In this document: one piece after another, positions 18,134 to 28,225 of the stretch
Numbering within the stretch: position 1 is the stretch's first letter
Layout: every line of letters starts with the position of its first letter
Origin: Pseudobdellovibrionaceae bacterium
GTDB lineage: Bacteria > Bdellovibrionota > Bdellovibrionia > Bdellovibrionales > UBA1609
Assembly: GCA_020635055.1 (NCBI GenBank)
Contig: JACKAN010000008.1
Span: 62,001-126,000, forward strand
DNA length: 64,000 nucleotides
Direction of reading: 5' to 3'
Translations under genes and position numbers: made by a program
Notes under the pieces: model-generated
The model's input: the letters and a program-made list of their open reading frames with translations, nothing else
Told to the model about the DNA's origin: nothing
The model's database searches: none

Positions 18134-20044
18134 ATGGGTAAAATTATTGGAATAGATCTAGGAACAACAAACTCTTGTGTTGCAGTAATGGAGGGCGGAG
18201 AGCCAAAGGTTATTGTTAACGAAGAGGGGGCAAGAACAACACCATCTATTGTGGCATACACTAAAGACGGGGAAAAATTAGTTGGACAAGTTGCAAAACG
18301 ACAAGCTGTTACTAATCCGGAAAAAACAATTTATTCTGCAAAAAGATTTATTGGTAGAAGATACGAAGAGATTAGTAATGAATTAAAACTGGTTCCGTAC
18401 ACCGTTGTTAAAAAGGGTGAAAATGATTGTGCTTTCAATATTGATGGTAAATCAGTGCCACCAGAAGAAATCAGTGCTTCCATTCTTGGTAAATTAAAAA
18501 AAGTGGCCGAAGATTATTTGGGAACAGAAGTTACAGAAGCTGTTATCACAGTCCCTGCTTATTTTAATGATGCTCAAAGACAGGCAACGAAAGATGCAGG
18601 CAAAATTGCTGGTCTTGAGGTTAAGCGTATTATTAACGAACCTACAGCAGCAGCATTGGCTTATGGTTTGGACAAGAAAACAGATCAAAAAATTGCAATT
18701 TTCGATTTTGGTGGAGGAACATTTGATATCTCCATTTTAGAAGTCGGAGATAATGTTGTCGAAGTAAAAGCCACTAATGGGGACACTCATTTGGGTGGTG
18801 ATAATTTTGATATTAAAATTTTAGAATGGTTGATTGCAGAGTTCAAAAAAGATCAAGGCATTGACTTAACCAATGATAAAATGGCTCTACAGAGACTCAA
18901 AGAAGCGGCGGAAAAAGCTAAAATTGAATTGAGTTCTCGTCAAGAAACCGAAATTAACTTGCCATTTATTACAGCGGATCAGTCGGGACCTAAACATTTA
19001 AATTTGACTTTATCTAGATCAAAATTTGATCAAATGACAGAAGATTTAGTTAAACGCTCCTTAGATCCTTGTCGCAAAGCGATAGCTGATTCTGGTTTTA
19101 AACCCGCAGAAATTGACGAAGTGGTTTTGGTGGGTGGTAGCACTCGCATTCCAGCGATTCAAGCTGCCGTTAAACAGTTTTTTGGTAAAGAACCCAATCG
19201 TTCAGTAAACCCTGATGAAGTGGTAGCTATAGGTGCTGCGGTTCAAGGTGGAGTTTTAGCTGGAGATGTCAAAGATGTTTTATTATTAGATGTAACACCC
19301 CTCTCTTTGGGAATTGAAACTTTGGGTGGTGTTATGACAAAGCTTATCGAAAGAAATACAACAATACCTACCAGAAAATCTCAGGTTTTCTCTACAGCTG
19401 CAGACAATCAAAGCAGCGTGGATGTTCATGTTCTTCAAGGGGAGCGTGAGATGGCCTCAGATAATAAAGCTCTAGGTCGTTTTGAGCTAATGGGTATTGC
19501 TTCGGCGGCTCGTGGAATTCCGCAAATTGAAGTGACATTCGATATTGATGCTAATGGTATTCTCAATGTTTCTGCAAAAGATTTGGGAACAGGTAAAGAA
19601 CAGGCGATTAAGATCACTTCAAAATCGGGTCTTTCTGATGATGAAATTGATCGCATGGTAAAAGATGCCGAAGTTCATGCTGATGAAGATAAGATTAAAA
19701 AAGAAAAAATCACTGCCTACAACGAGTTAGACAATTTAATTTATCAATCTGAAAAACTCATTAAGGATAGCGGAGCTGATTTGAGTGAGGATGATAAAAG
19801 CAAGTTGAATAGTGAAATTGAAGGGGCAAAGAAAGTTTTGCAAAATAAAGATTCTGATGTCGCTGCAATTAAGCAGGCTCATGAGAGTTTAACAAAGGTA
19901 AATCACACTATCAGTGCGGCTCTGTATGACAAGCAAAGAGTTAAAACAGATGGTGCTCCTGCAGACTCGGGTGAGAAAAAATCATCTGGAACTTCTGGTA
20001 GCTCCGAAGATGATGTTATAGACGCAGATTACAAAGACGTTTAA
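18134..20044 (+). CDS. dnaK: DnaK, Hsp70 chaperone
   Basis: The 636-residue protein carries all Hsp70 signatures: IGIDLGTTNSCVAVM, IFDFGGGTFDISIL, VVLVGGSTRIPAIQ, the interdomain linker DVLLLDVTPLSLGIET, a substrate-binding domain and a helical lid, ending with an acidic tail EDDVIDADYKDV typical of proteobacterial DnaK. It is the central ATP-driven foldase of the heat-shock response and works with DnaJ next door. GrpE is not in the window. A terminator follows, so the dnaJ-dnaK pair ends here. Confidence 0.98.
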   Translation: MGKIIGIDLGTTNSCVAVMEGGEPKVIVNEEGARTTPSIVAYTKDGEKLVGQVAKRQAVTNPEKTIYSAKRFIGRRYEEISNELKLVPYTVVKKGENDCAFNIDGKSVPPEEISASILGKLKKVAEDYLGTEVTEAVITVPAYFNDAQRQATKDAGKIAGLEVKRIINEPTAAALAYGLDKKTDQKIAIFDFGGGTFDISILEVGDNVVEVKATNGDTHLGGDNFDIKILEWLIAEFKKDQGIDLTNDKMALQRLKEAAEKAKIELSSRQETEINLPFITADQSGPKHLNLTLSRSKFDQMTEDLVKRSLDPCRKAIADSGFKPAEIDEVVLVGGSTRIPAIQAAVKQFFGKEPNRSVNPDEVVAIGAAVQGGVLAGDVKDVLLLDVTPLSLGIETLGGVMTKLIERNTTIPTRKSQVFSTAADNQSSVDVHVLQGEREMASDNKALGRFELMGIASAARGIPQIEVTFDIDANGILNVSAKDLGTGKEQAIKITSKSGLSDDEIDRMVKDAEVHADEDKIKKEKITAYNELDNLIYQSEKLIKDSGADLSEDDKSKLNSEIEGAKKVLQNKDSDVAAIKQAHESLTKVNHTISAALYDKQRVKTDGAPADSGEKKSSGTSGSSEDDVIDADYKDV

Positions 20045-20066
20045 TATTACAAATAGAGTTTTGTTT

Positions 20067-20099
20067 AAAAAGGCATCTTAATGGATGCCTTTTTTATTT
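20067..20099 (+). terminator. Terminator after dnaK, overlapping the end of the lipase gene
   Basis: An 11-bp perfect inverted repeat (20067-20077 and 20084-20094) is flanked by an A-tract and a T-tract, so it can terminate transcription in both directions. It serves dnaK and the convergent patatin-like gene, whose stop codon lies at its edge. Confidence 0.8.
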
Positions 20100-21194
20100 G
20101 TTAAAAAATTCTAAAATTTGTGTTTCTTGTGATAGGACATCTTTATATCCCAATTCAATTAGGCTTTCAGTGTACTCTCTCTCAAACATCAAGTAAGAAA
20201 CCAACTCTGCAGATTCTTCATCACTACCTAAACCTCGGATAAGAAACTTTAGTAGTGTGGGTAGAGATTCCATTTTTTCTTTGGCAATTTGTGCTAAATC
20301 TTTGGATGGAGACAGATAAAAACTATCTATGGGTCTCATTTTCTTTATTCTACTTTTATTAAATAGTTCAAGTCTTTCTAAATCGGAGTCGATGGCATCT
20401 AAAAATACGGCATTAGTAACAACGGATAAGAGCCTAGCTAAGGTAGGTTCGATGAGCTTGCCTTCATAATCACTTTCATTCCTAACACCAACTACAAACA
20501 ATTTATCTGCACCTAAATGAATGGCTGGGGAGAGAGGAGCCGTATTTCTTAAACAACCATCTCCATAAAATTTATTGTCAATTTTTGTGGGTACAAAAAA
20601 GAAGGGGATAGCACTGGAGCCCATAACGTGATCAATAGTTATCTCTGCAGTCAAACTGAGTCTTTGTGCCCCCGTCCACATGGTTTGAGAATCTTTGCAA
20701 TGCACAAAGGTTACGCCTTTAGATGTGCTGTAATCTGTGGCCGTTATAGCAAGTGCATTAATTTTTTGAGATTTTATATTTTTATTTATCTGATTAAAAT
20801 CAATACTGCGTGATAAAAGATTTCTTAAGGGTGTAGTATCTAAAAGTGAGAAGGGGCCAGATCTCAATTTTTCGTCCAAACCACCTAGAGATACGCCGCG
20901 GGCAAGTTTGAGGGCCCGTTTTGTGAGTGAAAACGTGCGCATCTCAAAGACTTCTTCAGTTTTAAGATTAGACCATAAATTGCAAAGATTATCTGCCGCT
21001 TTTCTTTCATCTTGTATTTGGCTGGCTATAAAACTGGCATTAATAGCACCCGCACTGGCACCCGTTACAATATCCATGGGCAATGTGCTTTTACAGTCAT
21101 GACAAATGTGGGAGAAAGCTTTTAGCACACCTGCTTGATAAGCCCCTCTAGATCCACCGCCTGATAATACAAGTGCAGTTTTTTTAATCGCCAT
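20094..21194 (-). CDS. Patatin-like phospholipase
   Basis: The 366-residue protein has the patatin catalytic elements: the glycine-rich oxyanion loop LSGGGSRGAYQAG, the nucleophile motif GASAG (Ser47) and the Asp of the dyad in YGDGCLRN. These lipid acyl hydrolases cleave phospholipids or acylglycerols. There is no signal peptide, so it is probably cytoplasmic or inner-membrane associated unless exported otherwise. Its ATG overlaps the stop of the upstream outer-membrane-protein gene by one base, so the two are cotranscribed. Patatin-like enzymes are common in predatory bacteria; a role in prey lipid use is a guess. Confidence 0.88.
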   Translation of the reverse strand: MAIKKTALVLSGGGSRGAYQAGVLKAFSHICHDCKSTLPMDIVTGASAGAINASFIASQIQDERKAADNLCNLWSNLKTEEVFEMRTFSLTKRALKLARGVSLGGLDEKLRSGPFSLLDTTPLRNLLSRSIDFNQINKNIKSQKINALAITATDYSTSKGVTFVHCKDSQTMWTGAQRLSLTAEITIDHVMGSSAIPFFFVPTKIDNKFYGDGCLRNTAPLSPAIHLGADKLFVVGVRNESDYEGKLIEPTLARLLSVVTNAVFLDAIDSDLERLELFNKSRIKKMRPIDSFYLSPSKDLAQIAKEKMESLPTLLKFLIRGLGSDEESAELVSYLMFEREYTESLIELGYKDVLSQETQILEFFNK

Positions 21195-21823
21195 TATTGA
21201 AAACGGATACCTTGATCGGGATCGATACTAAGATTCATGCCCAGACTTAAAAAGGTAAAGGCATTGTCTATATCAAAACCTATTTCTCCAACAAAACTAA
21301 TGTAGTCAAAACGATTTGGCTTAACTTGCACTCCAATAGTCAGTTGTGAAACTAAATCGGATTCACCCTCTACAGTTCTAAAACCTAAGGGCAAACCAGC
21401 ATAAGGAGTAAGATCGCCGAATTCCATGTTAAACTTTTTGCTGATGATGGGATGCACTCTTAAGCTTAAGTCATTCGCAGTTTCATTACCAAATCTATAG
21501 CGAGCTATGCTAACTCCTCCACTTAAAGACATTGCAGGTTGCTTACCTAAATCAGGTATTGGGGACCATTTAAAAAAACCAGCAAAATTAAAATCCACAA
21601 CTCCAAAGCCAGCTTCAATTCTATAGCCAGTGTCTTCCGTGAGTCTCGAATCGAAACGACCCAGTAAGTTCATGCCAGACTCGCCCTCGGTAATAAACTG
21701 GGTTTCAACATTGGCATTATATTTACCCTCTTCGATCAATTCAGCGGTATCCATAAGTGAATAGTAAGCCATAGATTTAACTGATAGAAATAAAAATATA
21801 AACAAACTAAAAAACGACTTCAT
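21194..21823 (-). CDS. Predicted outer-membrane beta-barrel protein
   Basis: The protein of about 209 residues has a signal peptide (MKSFFSLFIFLFLSVKSMA, probable cleavage after SMA) followed by alternating amphipathic strands with many Gly and aromatic residues and a C-terminal Phe-containing end (GIRFQ). It has no recognised family. Although the frame extends further upstream to a TTG, the ATG at 21823 is preferred because GGAGG lies at the correct distance and would otherwise be inside the coding region. It is the first gene of a pair with the patatin-like lipase. Confidence 0.7.
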   Translation of the reverse strand: MKSFFSLFIFLFLSVKSMAYYSLMDTAELIEEGKYNANVETQFITEGESGMNLLGRFDSRLTEDTGYRIEAGFGVVDFNFAGFFKWSPIPDLGKQPAMSLSGGVSIARYRFGNETANDLSLRVHPIISKKFNMEFGDLTPYAGLPLGFRTVEGESDLVSQLTIGVQVKPNRFDYISFVGEIGFDIDNAFTFLSLGMNLSIDPDQGIRFQ

Positions 21824-21956
21824 TTGAGCCTCCAAGTTTGCCTATCTTAAAATGAGACACATTATATTTCAATCATAGATTTTCTCATTTTGGCTCTAAG
21901 GTTGATAGTTTTTAGAGCCGATAAATTATAGACAACTAGAAAAGTAAGAGGACATT

Positions 21957-23147
21957 ATGCATAGACTGATATTTTTGTTTATTTTCTTATTGAGCAGCTC
22001 AGTTTTAGCTGAAAACTCCTCCGAAAGCTGTGATTGTCCTGAAGTAAAATGTACGAACCCCTGTGAAGTTCAATCTGGTATTACCTTTTACACAGAAAAA
22101 TGCCAACAGGGTAAAAAAGTGAAATCCTGTGCAAAGCCTACTTGTGTACCTCTAGATAAACCCAATGAAGCTTGCTTGGCCTTCAAAAAAAATAATTTAA
22201 CAAATCGCAGTGTGGCCTCTGAAAAAGCAGAGCCTATAGAAAAATCAAAAAGTATTATTGAAAACAGCCCCTTTATAGGAGTTGTAAGTGATTTTTCTGG
22301 ACAAGCATGGCTGAAAAATGAAATGGGAGCCCAGCGGGATGTCGTTTTGGGTATTAAGGTGAGAGAAAACGATACTGTGATTACCTCCAGTATTGGTCGA
22401 TTAAAAATTAAAATTAATAATGGTAATATTATCAATGTACTTCCAAATTCTATGATGAAAATGACAGAAGTAAATATTGAGGAAAAGAAAACGATTATTG
22501 ATTTATATAAAGGTAAAGTTCGATCCAGTGTTAACGATAAATTAAAGAGTGCAGAAAACTACTTTAAAGTTAGAACTCGCAGCGCCGTTGCTGGAGTAAG
22601 GGGTACGGATTTTGTAGTGAGTTACGATGTTACACAAAAAGCGGTTACGAAAGTACAAACTATCGAGGGAGATGTAGAGCTTTCAAGTGGGGATTTTACT
22701 AAAAAACAAAAAATTCTTGGCGGCCAGGAAGGCAGTTTTATTGTTGCCTCTAATGGATCGGATGTGTTTAGCGACGAGGAAATAAGTGATTTTATTTCTA
22801 GAGGTTACATGACTCCAGTGTATAAAATGTCGGATACAGAATTAAAAAAATTGAAATGGGAAACAGATGCTAGCAATAAAATAGTTGCAGGCCGTTCTTT
22901 GGCAGCAAAAAAGAAAAATGTGAAATTTATTTGTAATGAGCCCAAAGCACAATTGAATCAATGTTATTGGAAGTGTGAAAATAATCCCAAAGGGGAAAAG
23001 CGTTGTCGTACGGATTTACCCTATGTGAATTGCGTTAGAAAACTATGTAATGCCAATGGCAAATGGTCTGATGAAACCAGATTGCCAGCTACTTTTTTTG
23101 ACAAGTGTGAAGCTCAAAAAACAAGAGTTGGCGCCTGTGATTACTGA
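21957..23147 (+). CDS. Secreted FecR-domain protein with cysteine-rich ends
   Basis: The 396-residue protein has a signal peptide ending near VLAEN, a cysteine-rich N-terminal segment (CDCPEVKCTNPC), and a FecR domain (about 100-260) with RENDTVITSSIGRLKIKI, then YFKVRTRSAVAGVRGTDFVVSYD and TIEGDVEL. A second cysteine-rich region closes the protein. Here the domain is on an exported protein with no anti-sigma part, so it is more likely a periplasmic or envelope ligand-binding module than a FecR-type regulator. A GAGGAC site precedes the ATG. Confidence 0.75.
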   Translation: MHRLIFLFIFLLSSSVLAENSSESCDCPEVKCTNPCEVQSGITFYTEKCQQGKKVKSCAKPTCVPLDKPNEACLAFKKNNLTNRSVASEKAEPIEKSKSIIENSPFIGVVSDFSGQAWLKNEMGAQRDVVLGIKVRENDTVITSSIGRLKIKINNGNIINVLPNSMMKMTEVNIEEKKTIIDLYKGKVRSSVNDKLKSAENYFKVRTRSAVAGVRGTDFVVSYDVTQKAVTKVQTIEGDVELSSGDFTKKQKILGGQEGSFIVASNGSDVFSDEEISDFISRGYMTPVYKMSDTELKKLKWETDASNKIVAGRSLAAKKKNVKFICNEPKAQLNQCYWKCENNPKGEKRCRTDLPYVNCVRKLCNANGKWSDETRLPATFFDKCEAQKTRVGACDY

Positions 23148-23174
23148 TTAATGCGCCGCATGCAACAGAGATTA

Positions 23175-23203
23175 TTGAAAAGCAATTAAAAGTCACCTAT
23201 ATA
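23175..23203 (+). promoter_or_regulatory. Sigma70-type promoter of tRNA-His
   Basis: TTGAAA (23175-23180), 17 bases, then TATATA (23198-23203), ending 14 bases before the tRNA 5' end. Spacing and position are ideal for a stable-RNA promoter. Confidence 0.6.
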
Positions 23204-23217
23204 TATTTTCTCTTTGT

Positions 23218-23294
23218 GGCGGTCGTAGCTCAGTTGGTAGAGCATCGGATTGTGATTCCGGTTGTCGCGGGTTCAAGCCCCGTCGATCGCCCCA
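23218..23294 (+). tRNA. tRNA-His(GTG), CCA encoded
   Basis: The cloverleaf folds with the acceptor stem at 23219-23225 pairing with bases just before CCCCA, the D arm GCTC/GAGC, anticodon GTG at 23252-23254, and the T arm with GGGTTCAAGCCC. The extra 5' G at 23218 facing C73 is the histidine identity element. CCA is encoded in the DNA. The accessory region begins immediately after this gene, but no integrase or direct repeat of the tRNA 3' end was found. Confidence 0.97.
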
Positions 23295-23372
23295 TTTTTC
23301 TTTTCAGAGAAATGATGAAAAAAGCAGCAAATCAAAAAATCTAAAATAAAAACTAAGAGAAATGTTAGTGAT

Positions 23373-23420
23373 CTGAAATCCGAAATTAAGATAAGCGTTA
23401 CGAGCCCAAAAACACCATTT
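23373..23420 (-). mobile_element. Left-end remnant of a third IS1380 copy
   Basis: These 48 bases are the same as the terminal sequence of the two larger IS1380 copies, starting with CTGAAATCCG. The remnant is cut by the IS5-like element at 23421, whose 5-bp target duplication (CATTT) is taken from it. Only a few bases reappear on the far side (26631-26637) before another IS1380 starts, so most of this copy is gone. Confidence 0.8.
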
Positions 23421-23783
23421 GAGGCTGTTGCAAAAATTCATTTTACAAAATCCAGTTCAAATCTGACAGACATGAAAGTCGTTTAGTAAGATTTGATATC
23501 CCCTGAGCTGCATTTCATATGCAATATTTTAGAGTTAAAAAATTTTTAGGGCTAATTTTTTATATTTAGGGGCTATCTTCCCCCCTTAATCCCATCAAAA
23601 ACTTAAATTGGGCGCACCTATCCTGATGACCCTCTTTAAATTTTGGACTGTAGCTTCCATCAACGCCTGGAACTCTACTTTCTCTTTGCCTCGATAACGA
23701 CAATATTTACTTATTTTTGAAAAGGTACTTTCAAAAGGCATCCGCACTGAACTTCTCCAACGATCCAAATCCCTGTCCTTAAA

Positions 23784-25737
23784 CTGAAATCCGAAATTAA
23801 GATAAGCGTTACGAGCCCAAAAACACCATTTAGTGAAAATATAAACAGAATTTTCGGCGAAAATTCTGAAGGTGCATAGGTTTGTCTAGAATTCGGGTTT
23901 TCCTCGCTTTTTGGGAGTAGTGATTCATACTTTGGCGAGCTACTCGACTGGGCCAAAGAGCATTGACCACAATATGAGGCCTTTAGGGCTTATGCTCTCG
24001 CCCTTAGTGATGTGGCTATTTAGTTGGGGTAGCACGGATCTTTCGATCCTGTCGCATGGTTCAAACCCTTTGCCGACCAAATCCAAAACTCAAAGCGAAC
24101 TCCAAATTTTTTATTTGATTGTCAAAGAGCTTGTTCCGCTCTCGGGACTTAATCTCTATGCCGTTGAGCAGTACAGCGGAACTATTACTGGCTGTGACCG
24201 CCATGCCTCTAGAAATGCGCTCACCTCTCTTAAAAATTTTGCTTTTACTTTTAGAGTTAATTGACGAGATCCGGTTAACACTTGAGCCGGTGCCGTTAGA
24301 AGTTTACGCCTTAGTTTTTTTGCAAAATGCGGTTTATCTGGTTGCTCCAGTAATGCCGCCCAGCGGATGAGGTTTTGAGCAATGAGTACAAATAAAAAGT
24401 AAACTTCATTGGCCGACATTTTTAAGCAAGGCAAGTGTTTGGCATCAAAGCCTATCTTAAACTCTTTAATCATATTTTCCACATCTGCACGCGGACGATA
24501 TCTCTCTATCACTGACTGATAGCTTCGTTGACTCAAATCATAGTTAGTGGCTACGGCATGGTAGTGAAAGTGTCCGCATGCCACTCCAAAGACCTCATCT
24601 TCTCGCCATTGTTTTTTTATTACTACCGGGAACATGAGTTTTTTATCAGACCAGCTCGGGCGCCAGTGCCAACGATTTACATAACACTCTGCGGGCTCTT
24701 GTTTTTTACGTTTTAATTTTTTTAATTCTTCTGGGCCGTACTCCCACTCAACCCATGTCTTTGAATCCTCATCAATTTGTGTATGCCAGTTAATAGTTTT
24801 AGGAGCGGCTATGGTGAATGACGCCTGATGTGCCTGACAGGCTAGAACAAAGTCCTCTATTAAAAAAGCCGAATCACCGCTAACGTGAGCCACTTTTTCA
24901 AATGGATTTTTTATTTTTTTACCACGCAGAGGGGACAATACTTGGTCTAATAACTCGACGGGATGACCTTTAGGGTGAGCGGCCGGCAAGAGCTCTCCGG
25001 CAAAGCAAAAACCTAGTTCATCGAAAATTGTTAAAGAAGAGTAACCAAAGACGAACTTTTCACGGGAGGTCTTCATCCAACCCACACCTTCCATCTTACG
25101 GCCCGTTTGCTCGTGAGCTGTGCCGTCGATTTTAAAATGGGGAAGCTCTTCCCCCTTATGAGGGTGGACTTTACGGGTATGTGCTCGCAGGGTGTAGCCC
25201 ATAGTTGTTAAAAACTTTTTTAATGCGTTGATGTGCTCTTTTTCAAACCTGCGCAAATAATTTCCCAGTGTTTTAGGTGTTGGAACTTTACCGTCAAAAA
25301 GTTCTTCCAAAAGTTCGTCATCATCAAATTCCTCAATATCTTCGATACTGTCATGACCACTGAGAAGACTAGCTATGAGCAGTAAGCTCAAACCGTAATT
25401 GCCAAATGAGCGATTACTCCCATCTTCTGGTAAACACTTAGCCAACTCTTTACCCAAGCTTGTTGAATCAAAAATATGCAGCAATGCCTGAAGGCCGCCC
25501 CTAGAGACGATAGCTTTGTTACTCACCTCATAACGAGGGGCAGGGATAAAAAGAGACTTTTTAGAATGTTTGTCATGATGCATAGGCATTGGTTCTACCT
25601 CGAAAGTTTTGTGGCTTATAGAACTTATTTTGTTTTCACGAGAATTGTGAATGAATACCACACTTGAAAAATACCGCAGCCCCTTAAGCAATGCGGCTTA
25701 GGAAGATTTTAAACATTTTTCTATTTTCCGATCTCAG
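23784..25737 (-). mobile_element. IS1380-family element, copy A, complete
   Basis: The 1,954-base element is bounded by imperfect inverted repeats starting CTGAAATCCGAAA and CTGAGATCGGAAA. The host IS5-like sequence is duplicated as CTTAAA on both sides (23778-23783 and 25738-25743). About 370 bases lie between the transposase stop and the left end; they include a perfect hairpin (stem CAGAATTTTC) and a tRNA-like stretch. Copy B has the same length and differs at only a few positions. Confidence 0.92.
24156..25589 (-). CDS. IS1380 family transposase, copy A
   Basis: The DDE transposase of about 477 residues contains FKIDGTAHEQTGRKM, HVSGDSAFLIEDF (second Asp), and RYRPRADVENMIKEFKIGFDAKHLPC (Glu region), matching IS1380 proteins. 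The open frame runs 34 codons further upstream, but the ATG at 25589 follows GAGGT at good spacing and is the better start. Intact, so probably the active source for copy B and the third end. Confidence 0.92.
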   Translation of the reverse strand: MPMHHDKHSKKSLFIPAPRYEVSNKAIVSRGGLQALLHIFDSTSLGKELAKCLPEDGSNRSFGNYGLSLLLIASLLSGHDSIEDIEEFDDDELLEELFDGKVPTPKTLGNYLRRFEKEHINALKKFLTTMGYTLRAHTRKVHPHKGEELPHFKIDGTAHEQTGRKMEGVGWMKTSREKFVFGYSSLTIFDELGFCFAGELLPAAHPKGHPVELLDQVLSPLRGKKIKNPFEKVAHVSGDSAFLIEDFVLACQAHQASFTIAAPKTINWHTQIDEDSKTWVEWEYGPEELKKLKRKKQEPAECYVNRWHWRPSWSDKKLMFPVVIKKQWREDEVFGVACGHFHYHAVATNYDLSQRSYQSVIERYRPRADVENMIKEFKIGFDAKHLPCLKMSANEVYFLFVLIAQNLIRWAALLEQPDKPHFAKKLRRKLLTAPAQVLTGSRQLTLKVKAKFLREVSAFLEAWRSQPVIVPLYCSTA

Positions 25738-28225
25738 CTTAAACTTACGATTCTTCTTTCTAATGGTTCCATCTGCACAACCCTTCTTTCTTATCTCCGT
25801 ATCTACAGCATCACTATCATATCCCTTATCTAAAAACACCATTCCACTATCTGGGCAAAGTTCCTCTTCCACAAAGGCTTTTGCGTCTGTTACGTCAGCC
25901 CCAGTGACTTTTACTTCTGTTATTATTCCTTGGCTCATATCTACTTGATGATGCCTCTTATAGCCCAGCCAAAACTTATTTTTTCCCTTACACCCATACC
26001 TAGCATCTGGGTCTGGTGAATAGTTCTCAATATTTTTATTGTTCATTTTAGGATTATCATCATCATCTTTTTCTTCGTTCTTTTTATCTGATATCGCCTT
26101 ATCTCGGGCTTTCCATATGTTTACTTTAGCCACCATTGATGAAGCATCCACAAATGTGAAGGCACCTCCCACATAACCCGCATTTTTTATTGAGTCAGTG
26201 ATTGTATTAAAAAGTTTCCTTAACTCCTCAGTACCTATTCTTTTTCTCAAGCGCCCAAAATAACTATGATCTGGAGTGCGCTCCTCAAGCCCGTATCCAC
26301 AAAACCATTTGGCCGTATTGTTTTCTTGAAGGTACTTTTCTAGTTGTCGATCTGACAAATCCTCCCAAAACTGAATTAATAAAGTTTTAAACCCCCTTGT
26401 TAATGGCTCTGAGCCTGCACCCAATTTAGAGTAACAACTCTCAAGAGGAGTCAATAATGTGGGGAAATCAATTAATAAAGATAATCTACGGTAGATATGA
26501 GAATCAGGGACAAGCCTTTCTAGTAAATCATCATACATCTTCAGCTGGGGATCTTCTTTTTTTAACATTTTGGAAAAATAAAATATTCTCTCTTAATTGG
26601 CTAGGTATGACGGACTTTGGCGACAGCCTCCATTTAGAGCTGAAATCCGAAATTAAGATAAGCGTTACGAGCCCAAAAACACCATTTAGTGAAAATATAA
26701 ACAGAATTTTCCGTGAAAATTCTGAAGGTGCATAGGTTTGTCTAGAATTAGGGTTTTCCTCGCTTTTTGGGAGTAGTGATTCATACTTTGGCGAGCTACT
26801 CGACTGGGCCAAAGAGCATTGACCACAATATGAGGCCTTTAGGGCTTATGCTCTCGCCCTTAGTGATGTGGCTATTTAGTTGGGGTAGCACGGATCTTTC
26901 GATCCTGTCGCATGGTTCAAACCCTTTGCCGACCAAATCCAAAACTCAAAGCGAACTCCAAATTTTTTATTTGATTGTCAAAGAGCTTGTTCCGCTCTCG
27001 GGACTTAATCTCTATGCCGTTGAGCAGTACAGCGGAACTATTACTGGCTGTGACCGCCATGCCTCTAGAAATGCGCTCACCTCTCTTAAAAATTTTGCTT
27101 TTACTTTTAGAGTTAATTGACGAGATCCGGTTAACACTTGAGCCGGTGCCGTTAGAAGTTTACGCCTTAGTTTTTTTGCAAAATGCGGTTTATCTGGTTG
27201 CTCCAGTAATGCCGCCCAGCGGATGAGGTTTTGAGCAATGAGTACAAATAAAAAGTAAACTTCATTGGCCGACATTTTTAAGCAAGGCAAGTGTTTGGCA
27301 TCAAAGCCTATCTTAAACTCTTTAATCATATTTTCCACATCTGCACGCGGACGATATCTCTCTATCACTGACTGATAGCTTCGTTGACTCAAATCATAGT
27401 TAGTGGCTACGGCATGGTAGTGAAAGTGTCCGCATGCCACTCCAAAGACCTCATCTTCTCGCCATTGTTTTTTTATTACTACCGGGAACATGAGTTTTTT
27501 ATCAGACCAGCTCGGGCGCCAGTGCCAACGATTTACATAACACTCTGCGGGCTCTTGTTTTTTACGTTTTAATTTTTTTAATTCTTCTGGGCCGTACTCC
27601 CACTCAACCCATGTCTTTGAATCCTCATCAATTTGTGTATGCCAGTTAATAGTTTTAGGAGCGGCTATGGTGAATGACGCCTGATGTGCCTGACAGGCTA
27701 GAACAAAGTCCTCTATTAAAAAAGCCGAATCACCGCTAACGTGAGCCACTTTTTCAAATGGATTTTTTATTTTTTTACCACGCAGAGGGGACAATACTTG
27801 GTCTAATAACTCGACGGGATGACCTTTAGGGTGAGCGGCCGGCAAGAGCTCTCCGGCAAAGCAAAAACCTAGTTCATCGAAAATTGTTAAAGAAGAGTAA
27901 CCAAAGACGAACTTTTCACGGGAGGTCTTCATCCAACCCACACCTTCCATCTTACGGCCCGTTTGCTCGTGAGCTGTGCCGTCGATTTTAAAATGGGGAA
28001 GCTCTTCCCCCTTATGAGGGTGGACTTTACGGGTATGTGCTCGCAGGGTGTAGCCCATAGTTGTTAAAAACTTTTTTAATGCGTTGATGTGCTCTTTTTC
28101 AAACCTGCGCAAATAATTTCCCAGTGTTTTAGGTGTTGGAACTTTACCGTCAAAAAGTTCTTCCAAAAGTTCGTCATCATCAAATTCCTCAATATCTTCG
28201 ATACTGTCATGACCACTGAGAAGAC

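Larger units (their letters stand above)
23595..26568 (-). pseudogene. IS5-like transposase, split by IS1380 copy A
   Basis: The N-terminal 277 or so residues lie in 25738-26568 and the C-terminal part in 23595-23783, with IS1380 copy A between. The first part holds the helical N-terminal domain and DDE residues (VDASSM and FLDKGYDS). It then runs into the IS1380 end, which gives it the foreign tail KLRSENRKMFKIFLSRIA. The element is disabled for its own transposition but could be mobilised by intact copies. Confidence 0.88.
23421..26630 (-). mobile_element. IS5-like element, copy 1, interrupted by IS1380 copy A
   Basis: The ends are inverted repeats beginning GAGGCTGT. The flanking 5-bp duplication CATTT is visible at 23416-23420 and 26631-26635. 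Subtracting the inserted IS1380 and its 6-bp duplication leaves 1,250 bases, exactly the length of the intact copy at 57064-58313. The 5-bp duplication is unusual for classical IS5, so family placement rests on the transposase. Confidence 0.88.

Noticed and set aside
23218..23420. tRNA-His as an att site for an integrative element
   Set aside because: No tyrosine integrase gene and no repeat of the tRNA 3' end was found in the window; the adjacent DNA is IS sequence.
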